DNA from: Halovivax gelatinilyticus
Lineage (GTDB): Archaea; Halobacteriota; Halobacteria; Halobacteriales; Natrialbaceae
Direction: 5' to 3'
Length of the DNA: 64,000 bases
NCBI RefSeq assembly: GCF_024300625.1
Contig: NZ_CP101322.1
Coordinates: 2,369,992 to 2,433,991 of the forward strand
The position numbers and the translations under genes are program-made. Below the pieces are notes generated by a model. The model saw only the letters and a program-made list of their open reading frames with translations, was not told the origin of the DNA and did not search any database. Of this stretch, positions 25,707 to 33,604 are shown piece by piece (position 1 is the first letter of the stretch; the number at the start of each line of letters is the position of its first letter).

Positions 25707-26045
25707 TCAGATCTCCGTTACTTCGTACTCGTAGCTTTCGAAGTCCTCGTCGAGTTGGGTCCGATGGATGATCGTCTGCTCTTCGTCCGTGAGTTCGTCC
25801 TCGAACGTAATTTCGTCGACGACCTCGTCGTTCTCGTCGAACGTCGTCACCTCGAACTCGAGGTCCATGGGTGGATCGTTTGTTTCGAGGATGAAGATCA
25901 CGTTGGCGCCGTCGTCCGGCGAGTCCTCGGAGAATTCGATGTTCACCGCGTCGACGGTGACGTCGCCGTTGTCCATGCAGCCGGCGAGCGCTGCGGCGGA
26001 GAGTGCTCCGGCCGCTCCGATAAATTTGCGTCGGGAAAGCGTCAT
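25707..26045 (-). CDS. small Tat lipoprotein
   Basis: 112 residues from the ATG at 26045. MTLSRRKFIGAAGALSAAAL ends at lipobox LAGC, giving a Tat-exported, lipid-anchored protein of about 90 mature residues. The mature part is a single beta-sandwich-like domain (VIFILETNDPPMDLEFEVTT) with a high Asp/Glu content. Role unknown. Confidence 0.78.
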   Translation of the reverse strand: MTLSRRKFIGAAGALSAAALAGCMDNGDVTVDAVNIEFSEDSPDDGANVIFILETNDPPMDLEFEVTTFDENDEVVDEITFEDELTDEEQTIIHRTQLDEDFESYEYEVTEI

Positions 26046-26048
26046 CAC

Positions 26049-26678
26049 TGCAGTAACGGCGCTCTCAGCTAATAGTGACTCGTACCGCCACAGCTGTCGT
26101 TACAGAACTCGATTCGGGGGTCGACACGGCGTGGTCGGGGCTGTGCGCAGCCGCCGTGGTCTGTCTGTCCGCTCGAGTTGGTCGAACAGTTTGGCGCGAT
26201 TGCGCTGACTGTCTTGGGTTACGAGGTGGCGGCACAGATGCAGGCCGCTCGTGCGTCTCGAACGAGGTGTCGTGGACCTCTCGGATCGTTCCGTCGGTGA
26301 GACTCGGGATACGTTTTAGACTACTGAAAGAAAGCGTGGTACACGACGATGCGTCAGTCGCTGTCTCATCGTCGAATTGGCTCACATACCACGTCGCGAG
26401 CCGATTGCCACCCGCCGCCTCTTTACTGAGTGACGGCGGCCCCATCGACCATCGGCTCGGTTGCGAGCACCTCGGCGGGATCGACGACGCCGGTGATCGA
26501 TTGGCGACGTCTCGCCCGCGGAATCGGCGGCGGGCTCAGGGGTCTCCGACAGCGTCCCGTCACCGCCCTCGCGTCATCCGAGTGACCGACGAACCGGTTC
26601 TCGGGCGAGAGCACCCGTCGTCAGTTCGGTCGGGTGTCGCGGTGGGTATGCGTGAGTGGTTGGTGGACTGTGCTCCGT
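26049..26678. other. 630-base gap without a confident gene
   Basis: Frames are open on both strands but none has convincing composition. On the minus strand, TLSETPEPAADSAGETSPID in one frame and GVVDPAEVLATEPMVDGAAV (stop at 26423) in another read like pieces of one acidic protein split by a frameshift, so a decayed gene is possible. No clear TATA box or repeat. It lies downstream of the archaellin operon and upstream of the lipoprotein at 25707. Confidence 0.5.
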
Positions 26679-27290
26679 TTAGACGATGACGACGTTTGCG
26701 TCGTCGTCGTACGTCGCCGGGACGGTTACCCCGTAGCTGAACTGGGCACCGGACTGATCGACCAGTTCGATAGTGGCACTAGATCCACCTTCGAGGTTTT
26801 CCTGATCTGGAATGTGGTCGATATTGAGATTGATCTCAACGCGGTCTGATGTGTCTACCAGCGACGTGGGGTTATCCGTGGTAAGCCCGGTAACACCAAA
26901 CTCACCGTTCTCAGTTGATGAAAGTACGCCGTCTGCATCGGGGTCACCATCAGGTAATTCAAGTGTCTCAGAAGTTTCATCACTGGTCCACTGAACGGTC
27001 ATTGATTCGATATCGATGACGTCAGAGCCAGCAGACTTTTTCACGACGAGGTTCACTTGCTCGACGTCATCGCCGTTAAGGTCACCATACGCGTGGACGA
27101 CTTCAATCTGGTTCGCCACTGCTTGCTGGGTCTCCGTTCCCGTGTCGGAAGCCTGGCTCTGCAGCGAGCCAGCCGTGTTGATCAGGACGCCTGCGGCGAT
27201 GGCCGCAACAAGCACCATCGCGATGAACACGATCAGGGTACCGATTCCCACTTGGCCGCGTTCGTCTTCGGAGTGAACTTTCTCGAACAT
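26679..27290 (-). CDS. arlB: archaellin (third of three)
   Basis: 203 residues. The class III signal [13 protein letters not shown] is cleaved by the prepilin-type peptidase before [20 protein letters not shown], the conserved hydrophobic core of the archaellum filament. The outer domain is acidic. The C-terminal [20 protein letters not shown] is almost identical in all three archaellins, while the middle (residues ~95-165) differs. It is the last gene of a three-gene leftward operon, with a three-base gap from the previous gene. Confidence 0.96.
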   Translation of the reverse strand: MFEKVHSEDERGQVGIGTLIVFIAMVLVAAIAAGVLINTAGSLQSQASDTGTETQQAVANQIEVVHAYGDLNGDDVEQVNLVVKKSAGSDVIDIESMTVQWTSDETSETLELPDGDPDADGVLSSTENGEFGVTGLTTDNPTSLVDTSDRVEINLNIDHIPDQENLEGGSSATIELVDQSGAQFSYGVTVPATYDDDANVVIV

Positions 27291-27293
27291 GGA

Positions 27294-27914
27294 TTAGACC
27301 ACCACGACGGCTGCGTCGTCAGCGAACGTTGCCGGAACGGTCACGCCGTAGCTGAACTGGGCACCGGACTGGTCGACGAGTTCGACGGTTGCGCTGTCAC
27401 CGGGGTCGAGGTGCTGATCTTCATCGAACGCGCTGTTATCAGCCGAACTAAGGTCAATATGAATTTCAATTCGATCGTCAGTACTTACCAATGCATCACT
27501 TTCGGTCCCGGATGTGAGTTCGGTGCTATCAAATCCATCACCGAGTTCGAGTGTCTCGGAGACTGAGTCACTGGTATACTGCACCGTCATCGAGTTAAGG
27601 TCGATTACGTCAGATCCAGCCGACTTCTTTACGACCAAGTTGATCTGTTCGACGTGAGAGGCAGCCGTATTTACGCTTCCATCTGCCGCGATATCGGCGT
27701 TCGTATCACCGTACGCGTGGACGACCTCGATCTGATTCGCCACTGCCTGCTGGGTTTCCGTACCCGTGTCAGATGCCTGACTCTGCAGCGAGCCGGCCGT
27801 GTTGATCAATACGCCTGCGGCGATCGCCGCCACGAGCACCATCGCGATGAACACGATCAGGGTACCGATTCCGACCTGACCGCGTTCGTCTTCGGAGTGA
27901 ATTGTCTCGAACAT
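27294..27914 (-). CDS. arlB: archaellin (second of three)
   Basis: 206 residues. Starts [20 protein letters not shown] and is identical to its neighbours through the hydrophobic core (residues ~13-65). The variable surface region includes a unique insertion ([14 protein letters not shown]) and then [15 protein letters not shown]. It ends [19 protein letters not shown]. Structural protein of the archaellum filament, exported and assembled by the ArlI/ArlJ machinery encoded across the divergent gap. Confidence 0.96.
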   Translation of the reverse strand: MFETIHSEDERGQVGIGTLIVFIAMVLVAAIAAGVLINTAGSLQSQASDTGTETQQAVANQIEVVHAYGDTNADIAADGSVNTAASHVEQINLVVKKSAGSDVIDLNSMTVQYTSDSVSETLELGDGFDSTELTSGTESDALVSTDDRIEIHIDLSSADNSAFDEDQHLDPGDSATVELVDQSGAQFSYGVTVPATFADDAAVVVV

Positions 27915-27917
27915 GGA

Positions 27918-28499
27918 TTAGACCTCCACGACGTCAGCGTCATCAGAGAAGGTCGCCGGGACAGTCACGCCGTAGCTAAACTGGGCACCGGACTGGTCGA
28001 CGAGTTCGACGGTAGCACTGTCGCCTGGATCGAGATTGTCTTGATCGGTCAAATCCCCGAACGCGATCTGGATCTCGATACGGTCGCTCGTGTCCACGAG
28101 CGCTTCACCATCGTCGTCAGTGTCGGTGGTTAATGCCTCTGTCGTAAAGCCATCATCATATTCTAACGTCTCAGAGGTGTCCTGGCTCGTCCACTGAACG
28201 GTCATCGATTCGATATCGATGACGTCAGAGCCAGCGGACTTCTTGACGACCAGGTTCACCTGTTCAACTTCGGGATCACTATCTGCTATCTCGCCGTACG
28301 CGTGAACGACTTCGATCTGGTTCGCAACCGCTTGCTGGGTTTCCGTTCCCGTGTCTGAAGCCTGGCTCTGCAACGAACCGGCCGTGTTGATCAATACTCC
28401 TGCGGCGATGGCCGCAACGAGCACCATCGCGATGAACACGATCAGGGTACCGATACCCACCTGACCGCGCTCTTCCGTCTCTGTTATATTTTCGAACAT
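27918..28499 (-). CDS. arlB: archaellin (first of three)
   Basis: 193 residues from the ATG at 28499 ([20 protein letters not shown]); an upstream ATG at 28529 would lengthen the signal beyond the family norm. Same core and C-terminus as the other two; the variable part is DDGFTTEALTTDTDDDGEAL. As the promoter-proximal copy it is probably the major or first-expressed subunit, but this is inference. An inverted repeat GTGTA...TACAC (28503-28522) sits just before its start. Confidence 0.96.
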   Translation of the reverse strand: MFENITETEERGQVGIGTLIVFIAMVLVAAIAAGVLINTAGSLQSQASDTGTETQQAVANQIEVVHAYGEIADSDPEVEQVNLVVKKSAGSDVIDIESMTVQWTSQDTSETLEYDDGFTTEALTTDTDDDGEALVDTSDRIEIQIAFGDLTDQDNLDPGDSATVELVDQSGAQFSYGVTVPATFSDDADVVEV

Positions 28500-28935
28500 T
28501 ATGTGTACACCCTGTGTTACACGATTCACCCGTGCGTCGACCGGTCGGGCCGATCGAGGTTACAGACGCGCGTGCGTCGATCCCGCGTGACGGGGATGCC
28601 CCGTCGCGTTCGCGGTTTCCCGCGAAGCTGGCGACGGGCGCTGTCGTGGCCCGTCTAACGGCGGGAGCGGGTGAGTCGTGTGGCATCACAGTATCTGGGG
28701 ATGTACCCCGACGAAGACATTCACTAGTTCATCTATTAACCTCGGTATCGCCTCAGACGGCGTATCGAGACTCGATTCACGACTCGAAACGCCGGTCGAA
28801 TCGGCCGCCGAACTCACGACTAGAGCTTTAGGACGAGTGTGGCTACTGTGGGGTAGATGAATTCCGTCTCGCGAGCCAGGGACGACGCCGCCCGTATCCG
28901 GCGCACCGCCGCCGACGCGGCGTTTCGAGCCCCAC
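28500..28935. promoter_or_regulatory. divergent control region of archaellum operons
   Basis: 436 bases separate the leftward archaellin operon from the rightward arlCE-J operon, and should hold both promoters. I see the inverted repeat at 28503-28522, an AT-rich patch TTCATCTATTAACC near 28727 and AGCTTTAGG near 28820. No single convincing TATA box at the usual distance from either start. No gene seen. Confidence 0.5.
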
Positions 28936-30144
28936 ATGGATCTCAGCCTAGATAGTCTTCGGAAGCTCTTCGAGAACCTGCTCGGCAACACCGGCGGCCG
29001 ACGCGGCCGCGAACGCGAGCAGGTGCGCGAAGAACAGTTCGACCCGGACGCCCAAGGACAGGGCGTCCCCGGCGAGCGCGGCCAGCAGCCGCCGGTCGAC
29101 GGACAGGGTCAGCCGATACAGGGCGGACAGGACGGCCAACCGGTCGATGGACAGGGCCAGCCGATGCAGGGCGGACAAGCGGGCCAGGACGGCCAGCCGA
29201 CCGACGGAAATGCCGCGGGCGGTGGAGCCGCCCAGTCCGGCGCCGACGTCGGCCCGTCGTTCGACACCGAGCGGCCGGATCCGGACGAGATGGACGACGA
29301 CGAGGTCGTCGACGACCTCTACTACCGAATCGAGACGCTCGAGGACGAACTCGAGCGAAACGGCACCCGATTAGGCTCGATTCGCGACGCTCAGGAGAAC
29401 GTCACCAGCGAGATCGAAGACGTCAACGACACCATCCGACGCCTCCTCGGCGTCTACGACAAGCTCACCCAGCCCGTCAATCCGTTCACGGGCGCGGGAG
29501 AGGAGACCGAAGGATTCGGCGTCTTCGGCGAGAACCACCACGAGGGCTTCGGTCTGAACGAGTCGACGACCGACGCGTCCGGAACCTCGGTCTCGTTCGA
29601 CGACCTGCGCTCGGCGGTCGAAGAATCCGACGCCGGCAGTCCCCAGCGAATTCCGTTCGAGGACGAACTCGACGACGCCGACGACCACGACGGTGACAAT
29701 TACGACTCGACGGACGATCGACGCGACGACCGCGACGCGACTGACGACTCGTCGGTCGAGGTGCAGGCGACCGACCCGACGGACGACGGGGACGGTTCGG
29801 ATGCAGACGACTCGAGCGACGACGGGGACGACCGCGTCACCCTCACCCGACTCGCCGACACGTACGCCTCCGACGTCATCGTCTTCGAGTGGCTCACCGA
29901 GATGGTTCGGACCGCCGGCCCCTCTGCGACCTTGCGCGCGATCTCGTACTATCACGAGATCGGCTGGATCGACGACGAGGTCAGAGCCCACTTAGAAACC
30001 GTCCTCAGCGGACCCGACCTCGACATGCACGTCGATCCGGAGCGCACGCCCGAAGAGCTCACCGCCGAGGATCACGCCGACAGTTACGAGTACATCATGA
30101 AGTTGACCGAAGTGCACGAAGCCAGCGCGGAGGTGCACGGCTGA
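28936..30144 (+). CDS. arlCE: archaellum motor protein ArlC/ArlE fusion
   Basis: 402 residues. N-terminal helix LSLDSLRKLFENLLGNTGGR, then a Gln/Gly-rich repeat region (about 35-95). The ArlC domain is predicted as coiled coil: VDDLYYRIETLEDELERNGT and then VTSEIEDVNDTIRRLLGVYD. An acidic linker (230-285) leads to the ArlD/E domain (TLTRLADTYASDVIVFEWLT, YYHEIGWIDDEVRAHLETVL). In euryarchaea ArlC/D/E form the cytosolic ring under the motor and link it to chemotaxis. The fused form is usual in haloarchaea. The repeat linker is unusual. Confidence 0.93.
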   Translation: MDLSLDSLRKLFENLLGNTGGRRGREREQVREEQFDPDAQGQGVPGERGQQPPVDGQGQPIQGGQDGQPVDGQGQPMQGGQAGQDGQPTDGNAAGGGAAQSGADVGPSFDTERPDPDEMDDDEVVDDLYYRIETLEDELERNGTRLGSIRDAQENVTSEIEDVNDTIRRLLGVYDKLTQPVNPFTGAGEETEGFGVFGENHHEGFGLNESTTDASGTSVSFDDLRSAVEESDAGSPQRIPFEDELDDADDHDGDNYDSTDDRRDDRDATDDSSVEVQATDPTDDGDGSDADDSSDDGDDRVTLTRLADTYASDVIVFEWLTEMVRTAGPSATLRAISYYHEIGWIDDEVRAHLETVLSGPDLDMHVDPERTPEELTAEDHADSYEYIMKLTEVHEASAEVHG

Positions 30145-30176
30145 TGGATCCATACGATCCGTCGCCGGCGAGGTGA
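30144..30176 (+). other. 10-codon mini-ORF bridging arlCE and arlF
   Basis: The ATG overlaps the arlCE stop (TGATG) and opens MDPYDPSPAR. Its stop is six bases before the arlF ATG. It probably keeps ribosomes moving through the spacer rather than making a functional peptide. Confidence 0.35.
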
Positions 30177-30182
30177 CCGTCG

Positions 30183-30650
30183 ATGGGATTTTCCACGAGC
30201 GCCGCGGTCGCCATCCTGTTCATCGGGCTGTTCGTCGCCGTCGGCATCGCGTTTCCGGCCTTCGAATCGGCCTACGAACGCCAGTCGGCCGCGATGGACG
30301 ACCGCGACGACCGCGCCCTGGAGATCAGAAACACGGCGATCGACGTCGACGCCACTAACGACGAACCGGCGGAGACGCTCACGGTGAACGTGACGAACGA
30401 GGGCTCGACGACGCTCGACGTCGCCGCCGTCGACCTCCTGCTAGACGGAGCGTACGTCTCCTCGGAGGCCTACGCGACCGCCGTCGGCGAGCCGGACGCG
30501 AGCGCCGACGCGGGACGGACGATCGTCCAGCCGGGCGAACGGCTCCAGATCACCGTCGAAGAGCGCGCCGAAGCGCCGGACCGGCTCAAGGTCGTCACCG
30601 GCAGCGGCGTCGCCCAGACGCTAACGGAGGTGGACGTCGATGGTGAGTGA
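30183..30650 (+). CDS. arlF: archaellum stator protein ArlF
   Basis: 155 residues. A single N-terminal membrane helix (AAVAILFIGLFVAVGIAF) anchors an extracellular beta-sandwich (ETLTVNVTNEGSTTLDVAAV). ArlF and ArlG form the stator that binds the S-layer outside the cell in Sulfolobus; the same role is inferred here. Starts MGFSTSAAVAILFIGLFVAV. Confidence 0.92.
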   Translation: MGFSTSAAVAILFIGLFVAVGIAFPAFESAYERQSAAMDDRDDRALEIRNTAIDVDATNDEPAETLTVNVTNEGSTTLDVAAVDLLLDGAYVSSEAYATAVGEPDASADAGRTIVQPGERLQITVEERAEAPDRLKVVTGSGVAQTLTEVDVDGE

Positions 30651-30717
30651 CGTGGTCACCGCCCGTCGCGGTTCGGCAGGCCCGATCGACCACGGCCGAG
30701 ATGGAGGTGAGCGCTAA
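30640..30717 (+). other. 25-codon mini-ORF bridging arlF and arlG
   Basis: The ATG lies 11 bases inside the end of arlF in another frame and opens MVSDVVTARRGSAGPIDHGR plus five residues. Its TAA overlaps the arlG ATG (TAATG). Function as a peptide is doubtful; a role in translational coupling is more likely. Confidence 0.35.
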
Positions 30718-31193
30718 TGGCCGGCGAGGCGATTTCGAGTCTCATCTTGTTCATCGCGGCGATGCTCGTCGCGCTCGGCGTCGCGGGGACGCTCGTCGCG
30801 GGCGTCGGCGACCTCACCGGCTCGCTCGATTCGATGAGCGGCTCGGTCAGCGACGAGATCGACACCGACGTCGAGATCATCAGCGATCCGGGCAGCGGCG
30901 CGATCGTGAGCGACGACGGCGAGACGGTGACGCTCCTGGTGAAGAACACGGGCGATCGATCGCTCGCGGGCGACGGCCGGCAACTCGATTTCGTGGTTAA
31001 CGGCCAGTACGTTCCGCGCGACGACGTCTCGGTCGACGTCTACGATTCGAGCGTCTGGCGGCCGGGGACGGTCGCGGAGATCGAACTCGAACTCGGCACC
31101 GACGATTCGCTCGAACTTGCCGAACATCGCGTCAGAATCGCCGGAAGCGGAGTCAGCGCGTCGATCGAGTTCTACGACGGGGGTGAGAACTGA
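30717..31193 (+). CDS. arlG: archaellum stator protein ArlG
   Basis: 158 residues. N-terminal helix GEAISSLILFIAAMLVALGV followed by an extracellular beta domain (GETVTLLVKNTGDRSLAGDG, LDFVVNGQYVPRDDV). Pairs with ArlF in the stator. Its stop overlaps the arlH ATG (TGATG), so the two are coupled. Confidence 0.92.
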   Translation: MAGEAISSLILFIAAMLVALGVAGTLVAGVGDLTGSLDSMSGSVSDEIDTDVEIISDPGSGAIVSDDGETVTLLVKNTGDRSLAGDGRQLDFVVNGQYVPRDDVSVDVYDSSVWRPGTVAEIELELGTDDSLELAEHRVRIAGSGVSASIEFYDGGEN

Positions 31194-31921
31194 TGGTCGA
31201 TCACTACCCGCTCGGCCTCACCGGACGGGATCGCGTCGAGAGCGCCTTCGGCGGCGGCCTTCCGGAGGGATCGGTCGTGCTCATCGAGGGCGAAGACGGG
31301 GCCGGAAAGAGCGCGATCACGCAGCGATTCGCCTACGGGATGGCCGATACCGACGTCTACGTCACGTACGTCTCGACGGAACTGGCCTCCTGGGAGTTCG
31401 TCCAGCAGATGAACTCGCTGTCGTACGACGTCGTCGAGCACTTGCTCGGCGAGCAGCTGCTGTTCCTGCACGCCGACATCGACACGCACAACCGGGGTCA
31501 ACAGCGCGAGTTACTCAAACGGTTCACCGAAGCGAAGACGCTGTGGATGGCAGACGTGATCTACGTCGACAGCCTCTCCGGCCTGCTCCGAAACGACCCG
31601 CGCTACGAGGCGGTCGCCGGGACGGGCGACGAAGATCACGTCCTCCAGCGGCTCGTCTCGTTCCTGCGGACGGTGACCGAGATGGACAAGACGGTCGTCT
31701 TCACGGTCGATCCGACGAGCGTGAGCGAGGAGGCGCTCAGGCCGCTTCGCAACGTCGTCGACGTCTACTTCGAACTGGAGACGTCTGCGGTCGGCCAGGA
31801 TATCAGACGGAATGTCCGGGTGCGTCGCTTTCAGAACATGAAAGAGCCGGTCGACGATTCGATCGGCTACACGGTCCAGCAGGGACGAGGGCTCTCGATC
31901 GTGAGCCGGACGGTGGCCTGA
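31193..31921 (+). CDS. arlH: archaellum KaiC-like ATP-binding protein ArlH
   Basis: 242 residues. RecA/KaiC fold with Walker A IEGEDGAGKS (G33-S40) and Walker B-type MADVIYVDSLSG. ArlH binds ATP and sits on the ArlI hexamer in the motor; its nucleotide state controls assembly. No catalytic Glu is obvious after the Walker B Asp, as in the family. The next gene begins one base after its stop. Confidence 0.95.
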   Translation: MVDHYPLGLTGRDRVESAFGGGLPEGSVVLIEGEDGAGKSAITQRFAYGMADTDVYVTYVSTELASWEFVQQMNSLSYDVVEHLLGEQLLFLHADIDTHNRGQQRELLKRFTEAKTLWMADVIYVDSLSGLLRNDPRYEAVAGTGDEDHVLQRLVSFLRTVTEMDKTVVFTVDPTSVSEEALRPLRNVVDVYFELETSAVGQDIRRNVRVRRFQNMKEPVDDSIGYTVQQGRGLSIVSRTVA

Positions 31922-31922
31922 G

Positions 31923-33602
31923 ATGGCTGACTTCGGCTCGACCCGACTGTCGAACGAACTGCAGGAGCTGGCGGACCGACACCCGCACTTGCGAGAGCAC
32001 TTGGACTGGTTCTACGACGAGTACACCGAGTATCCGGCGCTGATCGACGAACCCAGCGAGGAGTGGGAGTCTCACCGCCCGAACGTCATCTACGAGGCCG
32101 AAGAACCGATCTTCTGTCACGTCTACGGCGACGTCGGCATCGACACGACCTACTACTGCGTCGAACCGACGCTAGACGAGTCGGATCACGAACTCTACAC
32201 GAAGATCCGCCAGCGCATTCTCGACAAGAGCGTCACGCGGCCGGCGCCGACCAACGAGGAGGAGTTCGAAGAGCACTTAGACGAACTCTTAGACGAGGTC
32301 GTCGAGATCACCTCCGGGCTAAGGGGGCAGTCGGTCGGCCGAATCAAGGCGTTCGGATCGACGAAGTTCTCGATCACGCGCGAGCGATTCGATCGACTCC
32401 GCTATCAGCTCCAGCGCGACATCGTCGGCCTGGGGCCGCTCGAACCGGTGATGGCCGACACGGCCAACGAGGACATTCACGTCATCGGTCCCAAGCAGTG
32501 TTACCTGGACCACGCCACCTACGGCATGATCAGCGCGACGGTCGACTTCGGCTCGCCCGAGCAGTTCGAACAGTGGCTCCGGAACATGGGCGAGCGAATG
32601 AACCACCCGGTCAGCGACTCCGACCCGATCATCGACTCGACGCTGCCGGACGGCTCGCGTATCAACATCATCTACTCCGACGACGTCTCCGTCCAGGGCC
32701 CCTCGCTGACGATTCGACAGGGTGAGGAGATCCCGCTGTCGGTGTTTCAGATCACGAACTGGGGGACGATCAGCCCGGAGCTGGCCGCCTACCTCTGGCT
32801 CTGTCTCGAGAACGAACAGACCGTGTTCGTCGTCGGTGAGACGGCGTCGGGCAAGACGACGACGCTCAACGCGTCGCTGTCGTTCATCCCGCGCGATTCG
32901 AAGATATACACGGCGGAGGACACCGCCGAGGTCGTCCCGCCCCACGACACCTGGCAGCAGCTACTCACCCGCGAGGGGTCGGGCGACGAGAGCGCCGACG
33001 TCGACATGTTCGACCTGGTCGCCGCGGCGCTCCGGTCCCGCCCCGATTACATCGTCGTCGGTGAGGTCCGCGGAGCGGAGGGACAGATGGCGTTCCAGGC
33101 GGCCCAGACCGGCCACCCGGTGATGCTCACGTTCCACGCGAGCGACATCGTCAGCATGATCCAGCGATTCACCGGGAACCCGATCAACGTCCCAGAGACG
33201 TTCATGGACAACTGCGACGTCGCGCTGTTTCAGAACCGGGTCAAGCAGGGTGACGACATCCTTCGACGCGTCACGAGCGTCCAGGAGATCGAAGGCTACT
33301 CCGAGTACGAAGGCGGCGTCGTCACCCGGCAGGCCTTTCGCTGGGACCCGCGTGACGACGAGGTCGTCTTCACCGGCCGGAACAATTCGTTCGTCCTAGA
33401 AGAGCAGATCGCGACGCTGCTCGGCTACACCGACACCCGGGAGATCTACGACGAACTCGACAAGCGCGCGGAGATAATCCGCCAGCTCATCGACGCGGGC
33501 GTCCTCGGCTATCACGAAGTCAACAAGGCTATCTCCGACTATCAGCGCGACGGCATCGAGGGCCTGCCGATCCAGCCGACGGGAATGTACCAGTTCAGCT
33601 GA
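31923..33602 (+). CDS. arlI: archaellum motor ATPase ArlI
   Basis: 559 residues. Type IV secretion/GspE-superfamily ATPase. N-terminal domain to about residue 270 with TVDFGSPEQFEQWLRNMGER. Walker A VVGETASGKTTTLNAS (about 303-318), Asp box AEDTAEV, Walker B PDYIVVGEVRGAEGQMAFQA, His box TFHAS. It powers both filament assembly and rotation as a hexamer. Length and motif order are normal for the haloarchaeal protein. Confidence 0.97.
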   Translation: MADFGSTRLSNELQELADRHPHLREHLDWFYDEYTEYPALIDEPSEEWESHRPNVIYEAEEPIFCHVYGDVGIDTTYYCVEPTLDESDHELYTKIRQRILDKSVTRPAPTNEEEFEEHLDELLDEVVEITSGLRGQSVGRIKAFGSTKFSITRERFDRLRYQLQRDIVGLGPLEPVMADTANEDIHVIGPKQCYLDHATYGMISATVDFGSPEQFEQWLRNMGERMNHPVSDSDPIIDSTLPDGSRINIIYSDDVSVQGPSLTIRQGEEIPLSVFQITNWGTISPELAAYLWLCLENEQTVFVVGETASGKTTTLNASLSFIPRDSKIYTAEDTAEVVPPHDTWQQLLTREGSGDESADVDMFDLVAAALRSRPDYIVVGEVRGAEGQMAFQAAQTGHPVMLTFHASDIVSMIQRFTGNPINVPETFMDNCDVALFQNRVKQGDDILRRVTSVQEIEGYSEYEGGVVTRQAFRWDPRDDEVVFTGRNNSFVLEEQIATLLGYTDTREIYDELDKRAEIIRQLIDAGVLGYHEVNKAISDYQRDGIEGLPIQPTGMYQFS

Positions 33603-33604
33603 TC

